DNA from: Streptococcus suis
GTDB taxonomy: Bacteria > Bacillota > Bacilli > Lactobacillales > Streptococcaceae
Length of the DNA stretch: 64,000 bases
Direction: 5' to 3'
Assembly: GCA_002831545.1 (NCBI GenBank)
Contig: CP025095.1
Span: forward strand, 682,001 to 746,000
The position numbers and the translations under genes were made by a program. The notes below the pieces were generated by a model, which worked only from the letters and a program-made list of their open reading frames with translations, did no database searches and was not told the origin of the DNA. Shown one piece after another: positions 51,892 through 60,879 of this stretch; position 1 is the first letter of the stretch; every line of letters starts with the position of its first letter.

Positions 51892-52812
51892 ATGACTAAA
51901 CGTCGTCAGGCAGTCAGCCCTATGGCTGATATTATTGCAAAAAAGATTTTCAATGACCACGAAATTACCATTGACTTTATAGATACCTTTTTAGGTTTTC
52001 GTCCCAAATCTGTTCAGATATTGAATGGAACTATCGCGGATGTGAAAAAAGAAAGGACTAGACACTTTAGTACAACCGTAGATATTTTGGCTCGGTTAGA
52101 AGATGGGACACAGGTCATTATCGAGATTCAAGTTGCCTATCAAAATGGTTTTATCAAGCGTTTGTGGACTTATTCCTGCCAACATTTGGTGAAGGACTTG
52201 CCCAATATTCGTGAGAAGGTCACGCAGACGCATGATATGTATAATAAAATTTCTCCGATTTATTCGATTGCTTTAGTAGCGAGTAAGTATTTCGATGATG
52301 AAAAACCTATTCACAGTTTTGTAATGACTGAAAAAGATAGCAGTCAAATCTTAGAATTACCATTTGGTGATCAGGAAGAATTAAAGAAACCATTTGAAAT
52401 GGTTATCATTGAGCTGAAAAAGTTTCGTAAGGGTCAACTTGGGAAAAATCAACGCCAATGGATTGAATTTTTTGCAAATAGAGAATTTAGTCAATCGACA
52501 TCAGATATTATTGAAAAGGCAGAGAATCTGCTAAACAGAAATACATGGACAGAGGAGGAAATCGAAATGGTAGATCAATGGTTGCGTAATGCTTCCAACC
52601 ACTTTGGAGAATTGGAAAGTTCTTTTATACGTGGTAGAAATCGTGGAAAGGAAGAAGGAAGAGCCGAAGGTCTAGAAGAAGGAAGTCTACAAAAAAGTTT
52701 AGATGTTGCACAAAAATTATTAGCTAGAGGTCTTGACATAGAGGATGTGTTAGAAATAACAGGACTAACTTCGGAACAGTTGACTCGATCTTCGCAAGAA
52801 CATCAGTTCTAG
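51892..52812 (+). CDS. Rpn family recombination-promoting nuclease (PD-(D/E)XK)
   Basis: A 306-residue protein of the Rpn/putative transposase family (COG5464-like). The nuclease core is seen in MADIIAKKIFNDHEITIDFIDTFL, VDILARLEDGTQVIIEIQV (the D...ExQ/E part of the PD-(D/E)XK fold) and RLWTYSCQHLVKDL. The C-terminus has a charged RGKEEGRAEGLEEG segment typical of the family. Rpn proteins cut DNA and can raise recombination; some act in phage defence. It lies between mobile debris and glf with its own promoter and a TTTGGAGG ribosome site. It is not needed for capsule synthesis and may help shuffle the locus. Confidence 0.85.
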   Translation: MTKRRQAVSPMADIIAKKIFNDHEITIDFIDTFLGFRPKSVQILNGTIADVKKERTRHFSTTVDILARLEDGTQVIIEIQVAYQNGFIKRLWTYSCQHLVKDLPNIREKVTQTHDMYNKISPIYSIALVASKYFDDEKPIHSFVMTEKDSSQILELPFGDQEELKKPFEMVIIELKKFRKGQLGKNQRQWIEFFANREFSQSTSDIIEKAENLLNRNTWTEEEIEMVDQWLRNASNHFGELESSFIRGRNRGKEEGRAEGLEEGSLQKSLDVAQKLLARGLDIEDVLEITGLTSEQLTRSSQEHQF

Positions 52813-52830
52813 GAGGAAAATACAAAATAT

Positions 52831-53943
52831 ATGAAACATTACGACTACTTAGTTGTTGGTGCAGGTCTGTTCGGAGCGGTCTTTGCTCATGAGGCAGCTA
52901 AAAAGGGTAAAAAAATAAAGGTTATCGAAAAACGTGACCATATTGCCGGTAACATCTACACCAAAGAAGTAGAAGGAATCCAAGTTCATGAGTATGGCGC
53001 ACACATCTTCCATACTTCTGAAAAGGAAATTTGGGATTATGTGAATCAGTTTGCTGAGTTCAATCGCTATACAAACACACCAGTCGCCAACTACAAGGGT
53101 GAAATCTACAATCTTCCATTCAACATGAATACTTTCAATAAACTGTGGGGCGTGGTGACCCCTGCTGAAGCAGCAACGAAGATTGCTGAGCAACGGGCTG
53201 TGTTGGGTGGTAAAACGCCTGAGAACTTGGAAGAGCAAGCCATCTCACTTGTTGGTACAGACATCTATGAAAAATTGATCAAGTCATACACCGAGAAACA
53301 ATGGGAAAAACCGTGTACGGAGTTACCAGCCTTCATCATCCGTCGCTTGCCTGTTCGTTTGACTTATGATAATAACTACTTTAACGATACTTATCAAGGT
53401 ATTCCAATCGGTGGCTACACGCAGATTGTTGAAAAAATGTTGGAACATGAGAATATTGATGTTGAGACAAATGTTGATTTCTTTGCCAATAAGGAAGACT
53501 ATTTAGCTACCTATCCGAAGATTGTATTTACAGGAATGATTGATGAGTTCTTTGATTATAAGCTTGGTGAGTTGGAGTATCGTAGCCTTCGTTTTGAAAC
53601 AGAAGTGTTGGATATGGAAAACTATCAAGGGAATGCAGTTGTGAACTACACAGATAGTGAAACGCCATTTACTCGAATCATCGAACACAAACATTTCGAA
53701 TTTGGTACACAAGATAAAACCATTATTACTCGTGAGTATTCGAAGACCTGGAAACGAGGCGATGAGCCATATTATCCAGTCAACAATGATCGCAACAACA
53801 AACTCTATACTGCTTATAAACGCCTCGCAGAACAACAAGAGAATGTTATTTTTGGTGGACGTCTTGGTCATTATCGTTACTACGATATGCACCAGGTTAT
53901 CGGTGCGGCCTTGCAATGTGTGAGAAATGAAGTTGGGGAATGA
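52831..53943 (+). CDS. glf: UDP-galactopyranose mutase
   Basis: A 370-residue FAD enzyme that converts UDP-galactopyranose to UDP-galactofuranose. The FAD-binding VVGAGLFGAVFAHEAA, IEKRDHIAGNIYTKEVEGIQVHEYGAHIFHT and the C-terminal GGRLGHYRYYDMHQVIGAA are all typical. It is the last capsule gene and indicates galactofuranose in the polymer. No dedicated galactofuranosyltransferase can be named among the three glycosyltransferases. A reversed MITE copy and a terminator follow. Confidence 0.95.
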   Translation: MKHYDYLVVGAGLFGAVFAHEAAKKGKKIKVIEKRDHIAGNIYTKEVEGIQVHEYGAHIFHTSEKEIWDYVNQFAEFNRYTNTPVANYKGEIYNLPFNMNTFNKLWGVVTPAEAATKIAEQRAVLGGKTPENLEEQAISLVGTDIYEKLIKSYTEKQWEKPCTELPAFIIRRLPVRLTYDNNYFNDTYQGIPIGGYTQIVEKMLEHENIDVETNVDFFANKEDYLATYPKIVFTGMIDEFFDYKLGELEYRSLRFETEVLDMENYQGNAVVNYTDSETPFTRIIEHKHFEFGTQDKTIITREYSKTWKRGDEPYYPVNNDRNNKLYTAYKRLAEQQENVIFGGRLGHYRYYDMHQVIGAALQCVRNEVGE

Positions 53944-53989
53944 TTTTGAGAAGTCATCAAAGTAGTAATTGATTCTTGGCAGAAGTTGA

Positions 53990-54142
53990 TACTCTTCAAA
54001 AATCAAAATTATCCGTTGTCAAGAGCCTTGATGAGTGAAAAGCTCCAGTGGAGGTTTTCAGCCTGTTACCTTGAAATAAGATAGTAACAGAGTTCTATCT
54101 TCGACTTCGTTTTCTAGGCTACTTTTGATTTTCGTTGAGTAT
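53990..54142 (-). repeat. MITE-like element with IS630-type ends, copy 2 (inverted)
   Basis: The reverse complement of this 153-bp stretch differs from 26458-26611 at only about six positions, including one indel. The ends are TACTCTTC on the left and, on the minus strand, ATACTCAACGAAAATCAAAA, which is even closer to the IS630 right end than copy 1. The flanking dinucleotides are GA and GA rather than TA. Both copies sit between convergent genes, one on each side of the capsule locus. Confidence 0.85.
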
Positions 54143-54165
54143 GAAATGCTCTCAAAATATTAATC

Positions 54166-54194
54166 AAAAAAAACCAGAAATTCTGGTTTTTTTT
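54166..54194. terminator. Bidirectional terminator between glf and the reductase gene
   Basis: AAAACCAGAA (54170-54179) pairs with TTCTGGTTTT (54181-54190), with A-run before and T-run after. It closes the capsule locus transcript and the minus-strand reductase transcript. Confidence 0.85.
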
Positions 54195-54196
54195 GA

Positions 54197-54742
54197 TTAT
54201 TGAATTGCTGCCAACAGGTCAGCTGCTTGTTGCTCGAGTTTTGTTAGAGTTTCGTCAGATAACTCCAATACACCTGTTCCCCATGCTTCTGGATTGATGG
54301 TTGAACCTGTAAATTTACCAGCAATCTGAGTGCGAATAAATGGAAGAAGGTGTTGGAAGTCTTTGAATAGGTGGTCGTGACCGCTGTTAGCGACGGCAGA
54401 GACAGTTGTGATTTTATCTTGTAGGATAGATGGTCCTTTTGGATTGGATAAATCGAGCGAACGACTGAGCCAATCGAGAGCATTTTTTACGATGCCTGGG
54501 ATTGCATAGTTATATACTGGTGAGAAAATCCAGATAGCATCCGCAGCGTCTACTTGTGCACGTAGCTCTGCGATTTCAGGAAGGATAGGTGTCTCGATGT
54601 CTTGGTTGAATAGGGGAATTTTTGCAAGATCAATGTAAGATACTTGAGCCTTATCAGCCAAGAACGCTTCAGCTTTTTTGGCCATTTGATGGTTAAAAGA
54701 ACCGTCACGTAGTGAACCAACTAAAAACAATACGTTTGCCAT
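54197..54742 (-). CDS. NADPH-dependent FMN reductase
   Basis: A 181-residue flavodoxin-like reductase: [17 protein letters not shown] at the phosphate-binding loop, [25 protein letters not shown] and the later [10 protein letters not shown]. Family members reduce flavins, quinones or azo compounds. The ATG at 54742 is used because AAGGGGACC lies just upstream; the frame is open about 20 codons further. It is downstream of a MarR regulator on the same strand, 62 bases apart, which suggests regulated stress use. Confidence 0.87.
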   Translation of the reverse strand: MANVLFLVGSLRDGSFNHQMAKKAEAFLADKAQVSYIDLAKIPLFNQDIETPILPEIAELRAQVDAADAIWIFSPVYNYAIPGIVKNALDWLSRSLDLSNPKGPSILQDKITTVSAVANSGHDHLFKDFQHLLPFIRTQIAGKFTGSTINPEAWGTGVLELSDETLTKLEQQAADLLAAIQ

Positions 54743-54804
54743 GATGGTCCCCTTTTCATAAAAACATAAATTTAGTATATCGTATTTGTCTTTTATTGGC
54801 AATC

Positions 54805-55254
54805 CTAGGTCTGCTGATTCTTGAATTTTTTAAGTATCTCGGCTAATTGGTCTTGTTCTTCTGAACTAAGGACAGAAAAAATCTCTCCAACGTGATCATA
54901 ATGCTCTGGAAGGATTTTTTCAATGGTTTCGCGTCCAAGTGGAGTGAGGGCAATCAAGGAAGCACGACGGTCATTTGTATCGATAGTCTTGTAGATATAA
55001 CCATCTCGAATCATGTTTTTTATAACGACAGTCATGTTGCCAGAAGTACTTAATAATTTATCAATTAAGTCTTGAATCCGCAGATTTCCTTTGTTGTAGA
55101 GTGCCTCCATCACTCCAAACTGACAAACTGTCAGTCCGTATTTTTTGATTGTTTCTAATTCTGATTTTGTGATAGTATTAGCTGCTCTGCGAAAGACGAC
55201 TAGACTGTGAAGTGCATGCTTGTTCTCGTTTAAAGATTGTTCAACAGTTCTCAT
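54805..55254 (-). CDS. MarR family transcriptional regulator
   Basis: A 149-residue winged-helix regulator: [69 protein letters not shown] holds the DNA-binding helix and the DxRxxxLxLT wing. MarR proteins usually repress a neighbouring detoxification gene and release on ligand or oxidation, so the FMN reductase gene after it is the likely target. Only one Cys is in the protein. Confidence 0.88.
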   Translation of the reverse strand: MRTVEQSLNENKHALHSLVVFRRAANTITKSELETIKKYGLTVCQFGVMEALYNKGNLRIQDLIDKLLSTSGNMTVVIKNMIRDGYIYKTIDTNDRRASLIALTPLGRETIEKILPEHYDHVGEIFSVLSSEEQDQLAEILKKFKNQQT

Positions 55255-55452
55255 GAGAATATTTTAGCAATAAATAGTTCGGTTATCAAGCAAAAAAAGT
55301 TAAATCCTATATTCATAGGTAAAGTACTTTATATAGCATAGAGGAGCTGAACTGTGGGTCTCAGTTCTTGTATTCGTTCTCTGTCTGAAGGAGAATGAAA
55401 GTTTATTCACAATTCAATTACGGAAAAAATGGAAATATGCTTTAACTTGTAG

Positions 55453-55458
55453 TATAAT
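55453..55458 (+). promoter_or_regulatory. -10 box very close to the TseB-like gene
   Basis: TATAAT ends 9 bases before ATG 55468, so the leader would be only a few bases. No ribosome site is visible. Compare dinG and yaaA. Confidence 0.4.
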
Positions 55459-55467
55459 AGGACTACT

Positions 55468-55965
55468 ATGGAAAAAAAGATTTTTCAACTTTTGGAAGTA
55501 TTGGCAACGAAGAAGGGACAGCTGATAGCTGGTTCCTTTATACTCCTAAGTGTCATGACTTTTTCGATATTCGTTATTTGGGACCTTGCAGCTAAGCCTT
55601 TTTCTGATGTGCAGAATCACGCTATTTCTGTAGCTCGAGACTATACGGATATGGAGGTTGTTGATGATGTCTCTATCTACAACGGGACAGAAACATACTT
55701 TAGCGTGCAAGGAAAGACGAGTCAGGGGGAAATGATTGCGGTTATCATTCCTGAAGAGACAAATACTGTGTACGTTTATCCAATGGCGAATGGTATTTCT
55801 AAGGAAGAAGCGCAGGCAGTCGCTACAGAGAATGGTGCGTCAGCAGCTGATAGGGTGATTCTAGGTTTTAGGGATGACAAACCAATTTGGGAGGTCAAAT
55901 CTGGGACAGCTTATTATTTAGTAAATTTTGAAACAGGAGATTTTATCAAGAAGGAGGGCTTATGA
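55468..55965 (+). CDS. TseB-like DUF5590 membrane protein
   Basis: A 165-residue protein with one N-terminal membrane segment (about residues 20-41) and an outside part made of two PepSY-like repeats (ISVARDYTDMEVVDDVSIYNGTETYFSVQG and ISKEEAQAVATENGASAADRVILGF..KPIWEV). It resembles YpmB/TseB of Bacillus, which affects cell-wall elongation through penicillin-binding proteins. It overlaps the aminotransferase gene by four bases, the usual ypmB-aspB order in Firmicutes. Confidence 0.8.
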   Translation: MEKKIFQLLEVLATKKGQLIAGSFILLSVMTFSIFVIWDLAAKPFSDVQNHAISVARDYTDMEVVDDVSIYNGTETYFSVQGKTSQGEMIAVIIPEETNTVYVYPMANGISKEEAQAVATENGASAADRVILGFRDDKPIWEVKSGTAYYLVNFETGDFIKKEGL

Positions 55966-57140
55966 GCAAGCTATCAAAACGTGTCTTAGAAATGGAAGAA
56001 AGTGTCACGCTGGCAGCCGGTGCGCGTGCAAAAGCCTTGAAGGCAGAAGGTCGTGATATTCTGGAATTAACCTTGGGTGAGCCAGACTTCGTCACACCGA
56101 AAAATATTCAAGAAGCTGCTATTAAGTCTATCGAAGATGGTAAGGCGAGTTTTTATACGGTAGCTTCAGGGCTTCCTGAGTTGAAGGACGCAGTCAATAC
56201 CTACTTTGAGAATTTCTATGGCTACTCTATCGAACGCAATCAAGTCGTTCTTGCAACAGGTGCCAAGTTTGTCCTCTACGCTTTCTTTGCGGCAGTCATC
56301 AATCCTGATGATGAGGTTCTGATTCCAACACCTTACTGGGTATCCTATGCTGACCAAATCAAGATGAACGAAGGTGTGCCTGTCTTTGTCACTGCAAGGG
56401 AAGAGCATAATTTCAAGGTAACGGTCGACCAGCTGGAAGCGGCTCGGACTGACAAGACCAAGGTCCTCTTGCTCAACAGTCCGTCCAATCCGACGGGTAT
56501 GATTTACACCCGTGAGGAATTGGAAGCTATTGGCAACTGGGCTGTGGAACACGACATTCTCATCTTGGCAGACGATATTTACGGTCGTTTGGTCTATAAT
56601 GGAAATACCTTCACACCGATTTCAAGCATTTCAGAAAGCATTCGTCAGCAGACTATTGTGGTCAATGGTGTGGCAAAAGCCTATGCCATGACAGGTTGGC
56701 GGGTTGGATTTGCCGTTGGTAATCCTGAAATCATTGCAGCCATGAGTAAGATTGTCGGACAAACGACGTCAAACTTAACAACCGCTGCTCAGTATGCGGC
56801 CATTGAAGCCTTTACAGGTCCGCAAGATACAGTAGAAACCATGCGTCAGGCCTTTGAAGAGCGACTCAATACCATTTATCCCTTGCTGGCAGAAGTACCA
56901 GGTTTTGAGGTTATCAAGCCAGAAGGAGCCTTCTATCTCTTCCCAAATGTCAAAAAGGCCATGGAAATGAAGGGCTACACAGATGTGACTGAATTTACCA
57001 CTGCTATCTTGGAAGAAGTAGGAGTAGCCTTGGTGACCGGTGCAGGGTTTGGAGCTCCTGAGAATATCCGCCTCAGCTATGCAACAGATATGGACACGCT
57101 CAAAGAAGCAGTAGCTCGACTACACACATTTATGAAATAA
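55962..57140 (+). CDS. aspC: Aspartate aminotransferase, PLP-dependent class I
   Basis: A 392-residue cytoplasmic aminotransferase that makes aspartate from oxaloacetate and glutamate. Seen are [11 protein letters not shown], the [17 protein letters not shown] block, [11 protein letters not shown], the PLP lysine in [18 protein letters not shown] and [11 protein letters not shown] with the carboxylate Arg. It comes between the TseB-like gene and asnS, so aspartate is made next to its use for asparagine charging. Confidence 0.93.
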   Translation: MSKLSKRVLEMEESVTLAAGARAKALKAEGRDILELTLGEPDFVTPKNIQEAAIKSIEDGKASFYTVASGLPELKDAVNTYFENFYGYSIERNQVVLATGAKFVLYAFFAAVINPDDEVLIPTPYWVSYADQIKMNEGVPVFVTAREEHNFKVTVDQLEAARTDKTKVLLLNSPSNPTGMIYTREELEAIGNWAVEHDILILADDIYGRLVYNGNTFTPISSISESIRQQTIVVNGVAKAYAMTGWRVGFAVGNPEIIAAMSKIVGQTTSNLTTAAQYAAIEAFTGPQDTVETMRQAFEERLNTIYPLLAEVPGFEVIKPEGAFYLFPNVKKAMEMKGYTDVTEFTTAILEEVGVALVTGAGFGAPENIRLSYATDMDTLKEAVARLHTFMK

Positions 57141-57157
57141 TAAAAAGAGGAAAAATA

Positions 57158-58504
57158 ATGTCTAGAAAATTGATTACCATCAACCAAGTAAAAGATTATG
57201 TCGGTCAAGAAGTGACCATCGGTGCCTGGGTTGCCAACAAGTCTGGCAAGGGCAAGTTAGCCTTCCTGCAATTGCGTGACGGAACAGCCTTCTTCCAAGC
57301 AGTTGCCTTCAAACCAAACTTTATTGAAAAATTCGGTGAAGAAGCAGGTACTGAGAAATTCGATGTGGCAAAACGCCTCAGTCAAGAAACGTCTGTCTAT
57401 GTGACAGGGATCGTCAAGGAAGATGAGCGTTCTAAGTTTGGTTATGAGTTGGATGTGACAGACCTCGAAGTCATCGGTGAGTCACAAGATTACCCAATTA
57501 CGCCAAAAGAACACGGTACAGACTTCCTTATGGACAACCGTCACCTCTGGTTGCGTTCTCGTAAACAGGTCGCTATCCAGCAAATCCGTAACGCCATCAT
57601 CTATGCGACCTATGAATTCTTTGAAAAGAATGGCTTTATCAAGTTTGATAGCCCAATCTTGTCTGGAAATGCGGCAGAAGATTCAACAGAATTGTTTGAA
57701 ACAGATTACTTTGGTCAACCAGCTTATCTCAGTCAATCAGGTCAGCTTTACCTGGAAGCTGGTGCTATGGCCCTTGGTCGTGTTTTCGACTTCGGTCCTG
57801 TTTTCCGTGCGGAAAAATCCAAAACTCGTCGTCACTTGACAGAGTTCTGGATGATGGATGCCGAGTATTCCTTCCTAAGCCATGAAGAGTCACTTGACTT
57901 ACAAGAAGCTTATGTCAAAGCCTTGATTCAAGGTGTTATCGACCGTGCGCCACAAGCCTTAGAAACTCTTGAGCGTGATGTGGATGCCCTTAAACGCTAC
58001 ATTGCAGAACCATTCAAACGTGTGGCTTATGATGATGCCATTACTCTTCTGCAAGAACACGAAGCGGATGAAGATACGGACTACGAACACATCGAGCATG
58101 GTGATGACTTTGGCTCACCACATGAAACTTGGATTTCAAACTACTTTGGTGTACCGACTTTTGTGGTCAACTATCCAGCAAGCTTTAAGGCCTTCTACAT
58201 GAAGCCAGTTCCAGGTAATCCAGAGCGCGTGCTTTGTGCGGACCTCTTGGCGCCAGAAGGCTACGGTGAAATCATCGGTGGTTCTATGCGTGAGGATAAC
58301 TACGACGCCTTGGTAGCTAAGATGGATGAGCTCGGCATGGACAAGTCAGAATACGAATTCTACCTTGACCTACGTAAGTACGGTTCAGTGCCACACGGTG
58401 GTTTCGGTATCGGTATCGAGCGTATGGTAACCTTCGTCGCTGGTACAAAACATATCCGTGAAGCCATTCCGTTCCCGAGAATGTTGCACCGCTTGCATCC
58501 ATAA
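57158..58504 (+). CDS. asnS: Asparagine--tRNA ligase
   Basis: A 448-residue class IIb aminoacyl-tRNA synthetase. An N-terminal OB-fold anticodon-binding domain ([29 protein letters not shown]) is followed by the catalytic core with motif 2 ([21 protein letters not shown]) and motif 3 ([15 protein letters not shown]). Length is normal. It is 17 bases after aspC with a GAGG ribosome site and ends in a terminator. Confidence 0.96.
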   Translation: MSRKLITINQVKDYVGQEVTIGAWVANKSGKGKLAFLQLRDGTAFFQAVAFKPNFIEKFGEEAGTEKFDVAKRLSQETSVYVTGIVKEDERSKFGYELDVTDLEVIGESQDYPITPKEHGTDFLMDNRHLWLRSRKQVAIQQIRNAIIYATYEFFEKNGFIKFDSPILSGNAAEDSTELFETDYFGQPAYLSQSGQLYLEAGAMALGRVFDFGPVFRAEKSKTRRHLTEFWMMDAEYSFLSHEESLDLQEAYVKALIQGVIDRAPQALETLERDVDALKRYIAEPFKRVAYDDAITLLQEHEADEDTDYEHIEHGDDFGSPHETWISNYFGVPTFVVNYPASFKAFYMKPVPGNPERVLCADLLAPEGYGEIIGGSMREDNYDALVAKMDELGMDKSEYEFYLDLRKYGSVPHGGFGIGIERMVTFVAGTKHIREAIPFPRMLHRLHP

Positions 58505-58523
58505 GCAAATCAATAGATATACA

Positions 58524-58550
58524 AACAGACTACAAACGTGGTCTGTTTTT
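58524..58550 (+). terminator. Intrinsic terminator after asnS
   Basis: AACAGAC (58524-58530) pairs with GTCTGTT (58541-58547), followed by TTTC. The -35 box of the toxin-antitoxin operon begins only about 11 bases further on. Confidence 0.75.
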
Positions 58551-58560
58551 CTGGTGTCCA

Positions 58561-58589
58561 TTGACATTTTGAACGAATTGTTATACAAT
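58561..58589 (+). promoter_or_regulatory. Promoter and small palindrome of the toxin-antitoxin operon
   Basis: TTGACA (58561-58566), a 17-bp spacer and TACAAT (58584-58589). The palindrome ATTGT-TAT-ACAAT (58577-58589) covers the -10 box and is a candidate site for the antitoxin's self-repression. Confidence 0.65.
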
Positions 58590-58614
58590 GTATTACAAGA
58601 AGAAAGTAGGTAGA

Positions 58615-58845
58615 ATGATGGGAATTGTATCCTTACGGTTAAACGATGCAGAAGAAGAAATCTTCAGAAGCTATGCCATTCATACAGGAAAAAGCCTGTC
58701 TGAGTTATTTAAAACTGCACTGGCAGAACAGATAGAAGACCAGTTGGACTATGAAATTGGTATCAAGGCTTTGAAGAAATTCCAAGAAAATCCTGTTACA
58801 CACTCGATTGATGATGTTCTTGCGGAGTTAGAAGATGGCTTATAA
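58615..58845 (+). CDS. RelB/DinJ-like antitoxin
   Basis: A 76-residue protein with a ribbon-helix-helix start (IVSLRLNDAEEEIFRSYAIHTGKSLSELFKTAL) and an acidic C-terminal part (HSIDDVLAELEDG) that should wrap the toxin. ATG 58615 is followed at once by a second ATG; AGTAGGTAG upstream fits the first. Its stop overlaps the toxin start by 11 bases, which couples translation. It probably represses its own promoter through the palindrome at 58577. Confidence 0.85.
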   Translation: MMGIVSLRLNDAEEEIFRSYAIHTGKSLSELFKTALAEQIEDQLDYEIGIKALKKFQENPVTHSIDDVLAELEDGL

Positions 58846-59104
58846 ACTTGTTCTCAGCGATGATGCTTTGAAGCAGTTGAAAAAAATGGACAGGCATGTG
58901 GGGATGATGCTTGCAAAGGATTTGAAAAAACGTTTGGACGGTTTGGAGAATCCAAGACAGTTTGGCAAGGCCTTGGTAGGAGACTATAAGGGGCTGTGGC
59001 GGTATAGAGTGGGGAATTACCGTGTGATTTGCGATATTATTGATAACAAAATGGTCATCCTAGCTCTTGAAATCGGGCACCGGAAAGAAATCTATAAAAA
59101 GTGA
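58835..59104 (+). CDS. RelE/ParE-type toxin
   Basis: An 89-residue RelE-superfamily toxin: LVLSDDALKQLKKMDRHVGMMLAKDLKKRL, then LWRYRVGNYRVICDI and a basic C-terminus with GHRKEIYKK. RelE toxins cut mRNA on the ribosome; the basic residues around YRVGNYRVI are those expected for that role. It overlaps the antitoxin gene by 11 bases. A hairpin-rich non-coding stretch follows. Confidence 0.87.
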   Translation: MAYKLVLSDDALKQLKKMDRHVGMMLAKDLKKRLDGLENPRQFGKALVGDYKGLWRYRVGNYRVICDIIDNKMVILALEIGHRKEIYKK

Positions 59105-59509
59105 AGCTTTAGGAAACTAGGCTCGGTATCGGTGCACTTCTCAGAGCTCGTGTCAACATCTCAGCGCAGTGGTTGATTGGGTTTAACAGTCCAGTGGAGT
59201 GAAACAGTTCTGGGAACTGTTTCAGCCCGAGCCTTGAAACAGAAAAGCGAGGTAAAAAGGTTGGAGATAAGATTTGCGAAGCAAATCTCAGCAATTCGTG
59301 TTTTCCACTCCAAATCTTCCTTATACGACTGAAGCGAACGGAGTTCGCCTTATCTCCAACCTCCAAAGGCTCCCCGAACCTTTGGAGCTATGCGGGGGTG
59401 GGGAGACGAACTCCTTTTTGACTTATCGAGTTCTTCCCCACTCCCTGTTTTCTTGTTTTTTCACCTGTTTTTATTTATAATTATTCTAAATAAATCCGTG
59501 GAGAGGAAA
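59105..59509. other. Hairpin-rich non-coding stretch
   Basis: No gene is seen in these 405 bases. Several perfect small palindromes occur: GATTTGC/GCAAATC (59269-59285), GCGAAC/GTTCGC (59335-59350) and GAACTG pairs near 59210-59225 around an AACAGTTCTGGGAACTGTT hairpin. It looks like a degenerate intergenic repeat element rather than a regulatory leader. A GGAGAGGAAA ribosome site for the next gene lies at its end. Confidence 0.5.
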
Positions 59510-60829
59510 ATGAAGCAAGAAAGTTTAGGAAAAGAGATTATTCGTTTGGCCTTTCCTGCGACGGTGGAAAATATTTTTCAGCCCTTAGTTGGTTTTATGG
59601 ATACCCTCTTGATTGCACAGCTGGGGCTGGTAGCGGTGACGGCAGTGGGTCTAGCCAATACGATTTTGAATGTCTATTTGGCGGTCTATATGGCTTTGGG
59701 AGTTGGGGCAACAGCTTTGATTGCTCGGTCTATTGGCGCGGGAGATAGGGAATCTCTTACCTTTCATGTCCGTCAAGCCTTAGTGCTTTCAGTAGGTGTA
59801 GGTCTGCTATTGGGTTTACTATCCCTTGTTTTCGGGCGGCAGATGCTGGTCTTAATGGGAGCAGATGCGGAGAGTTTGGCTGGCGCCCAGGCATTTTTTT
59901 ACTGGGTTGGTGGCTTGACGATTTTCCAAGCTCTGATGACCATTTTGGGAACAATCCTGCGGGCATCTGGCGACACAGTTTCCCCTATGAAAATGAGCTT
60001 ACTGACCAATGGTTTTAATGTGGTCTTGGACTATTTCTTGATTTTTGGTATTGGCTCTTGGTCAGGTTGGGGTATTGTAGGGACCGCCTTGGGAACCATC
60101 TTAGCTCGCTTGCTTGGTACTGTCTTGCTTTACCGAAAGGTACAGCAGACTGACTTGGCAGTTGATCTCAAACAATTGTTCCGCTTGGGAAGTCCTAAGG
60201 AAATGGTGGTTTTGACCCTACCTGCAGCAGCCGAACGCTTGGTTATGCGGTTGGGACAGGTGGTCTATTTCAGTTTGATTGTGGGGCTGGGGACGACTGT
60301 CTATGCTTCTCACATGATTGCAGGCAATATCGAGAGTTTTACCTATATGCCAGCCTATGGTCTTGCGACAGCGGCAGCGGTTTTGATCGGTCAAGCCTTG
60401 GGAAAGGGGGACATCCTCACAGTTAGACGAGTCGCATTTCTCAGCTCTGCCTATGGAGTAGCCACCATGTCCCTTCTGGGAATCGTCTTATTTTTCGGAG
60501 CTCCAAGTTTTGCTCTGCTATTTACCAAAGACCTAGAAGCCGTCCGTCAAGTCGTCATAGCTCTGCGGATTGATGCCTTCAACCAGCCGGGGCTGGCGGT
60601 TTCTTTGATTATGGCTGGCGCTCTGCAGGGATTGGGGGATACCAAGTCGCCGCTCTACTCCACAATGATAGGAATGTGGGGGCTGCGCGTTGTAGGTGTT
60701 ATCGTCTTAGGTCAGATGTTCGGTTTAGGAATTGCCGGCGTCTGGCTGTCGATTTTGATTGACCTGCTCTTGCGAGCGATTTTTCTGACTTGGAGATTTA
60801 TTGTACAAACACGAAAACTGGCTGAATAG
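59510..60829 (+). CDS. MATE family efflux transporter
   Basis: A 439-residue membrane protein with 12 predicted membrane segments in two MatE halves (ATVENIFQPLVGFMDTLLIAQLG, GVGATALIARSIGAG, MIAGNIESFTYMPAYGLATAAAVLIGQALGKGD). It should export drugs or metabolites in exchange for Na+ or H+. The start ATG 59510 is chosen for the GGAGAGGAAA ribosome site; the open frame extends about 40 codons further without such a site. Confidence 0.88.
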   Translation: MKQESLGKEIIRLAFPATVENIFQPLVGFMDTLLIAQLGLVAVTAVGLANTILNVYLAVYMALGVGATALIARSIGAGDRESLTFHVRQALVLSVGVGLLLGLLSLVFGRQMLVLMGADAESLAGAQAFFYWVGGLTIFQALMTILGTILRASGDTVSPMKMSLLTNGFNVVLDYFLIFGIGSWSGWGIVGTALGTILARLLGTVLLYRKVQQTDLAVDLKQLFRLGSPKEMVVLTLPAAAERLVMRLGQVVYFSLIVGLGTTVYASHMIAGNIESFTYMPAYGLATAAAVLIGQALGKGDILTVRRVAFLSSAYGVATMSLLGIVLFFGAPSFALLFTKDLEAVRQVVIALRIDAFNQPGLAVSLIMAGALQGLGDTKSPLYSTMIGMWGLRVVGVIVLGQMFGLGIAGVWLSILIDLLLRAIFLTWRFIVQTRKLAE

Positions 60830-60840
60830 GTCAGTTTTTT
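60814..60840 (+). terminator. Terminator spanning the MATE stop codon, fused to the ridA promoter
   Basis: AAAACTG (60814-60820) pairs with CAGTTTT (60832-60838) around the MATE gene's stop codon, followed by a T-run that leads straight into TGGTATAAT (60840-60848) of ridA. Confidence 0.65.
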
Positions 60841-60848
60841 GGTATAAT
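60840..60848 (+). promoter_or_regulatory. Extended -10 promoter of ridA
   Basis: TGGTATAAT 31 bases before the ridA ATG, with an AAAAGGAG ribosome site in between. It begins on the last base of the terminator T-run. Confidence 0.6.
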
Positions 60849-60879
60849 ATCAATAGAAAGATAAAAAGGAGATCATCAG

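Noticed and set aside
53503..54006. Minus-strand open frame of 167 codons across the end of glf
   Set aside because: It is antisense to the conserved C-terminus of glf and runs into the MITE; no start signal is seen.
59390..59509. Forty-codon extension of the MATE gene, hydrophobic at its end
   Set aside because: The first membrane helix of MATE proteins follows ATG 59510, which has GGAGAGGAAA; the extension lies in the hairpin-rich stretch.
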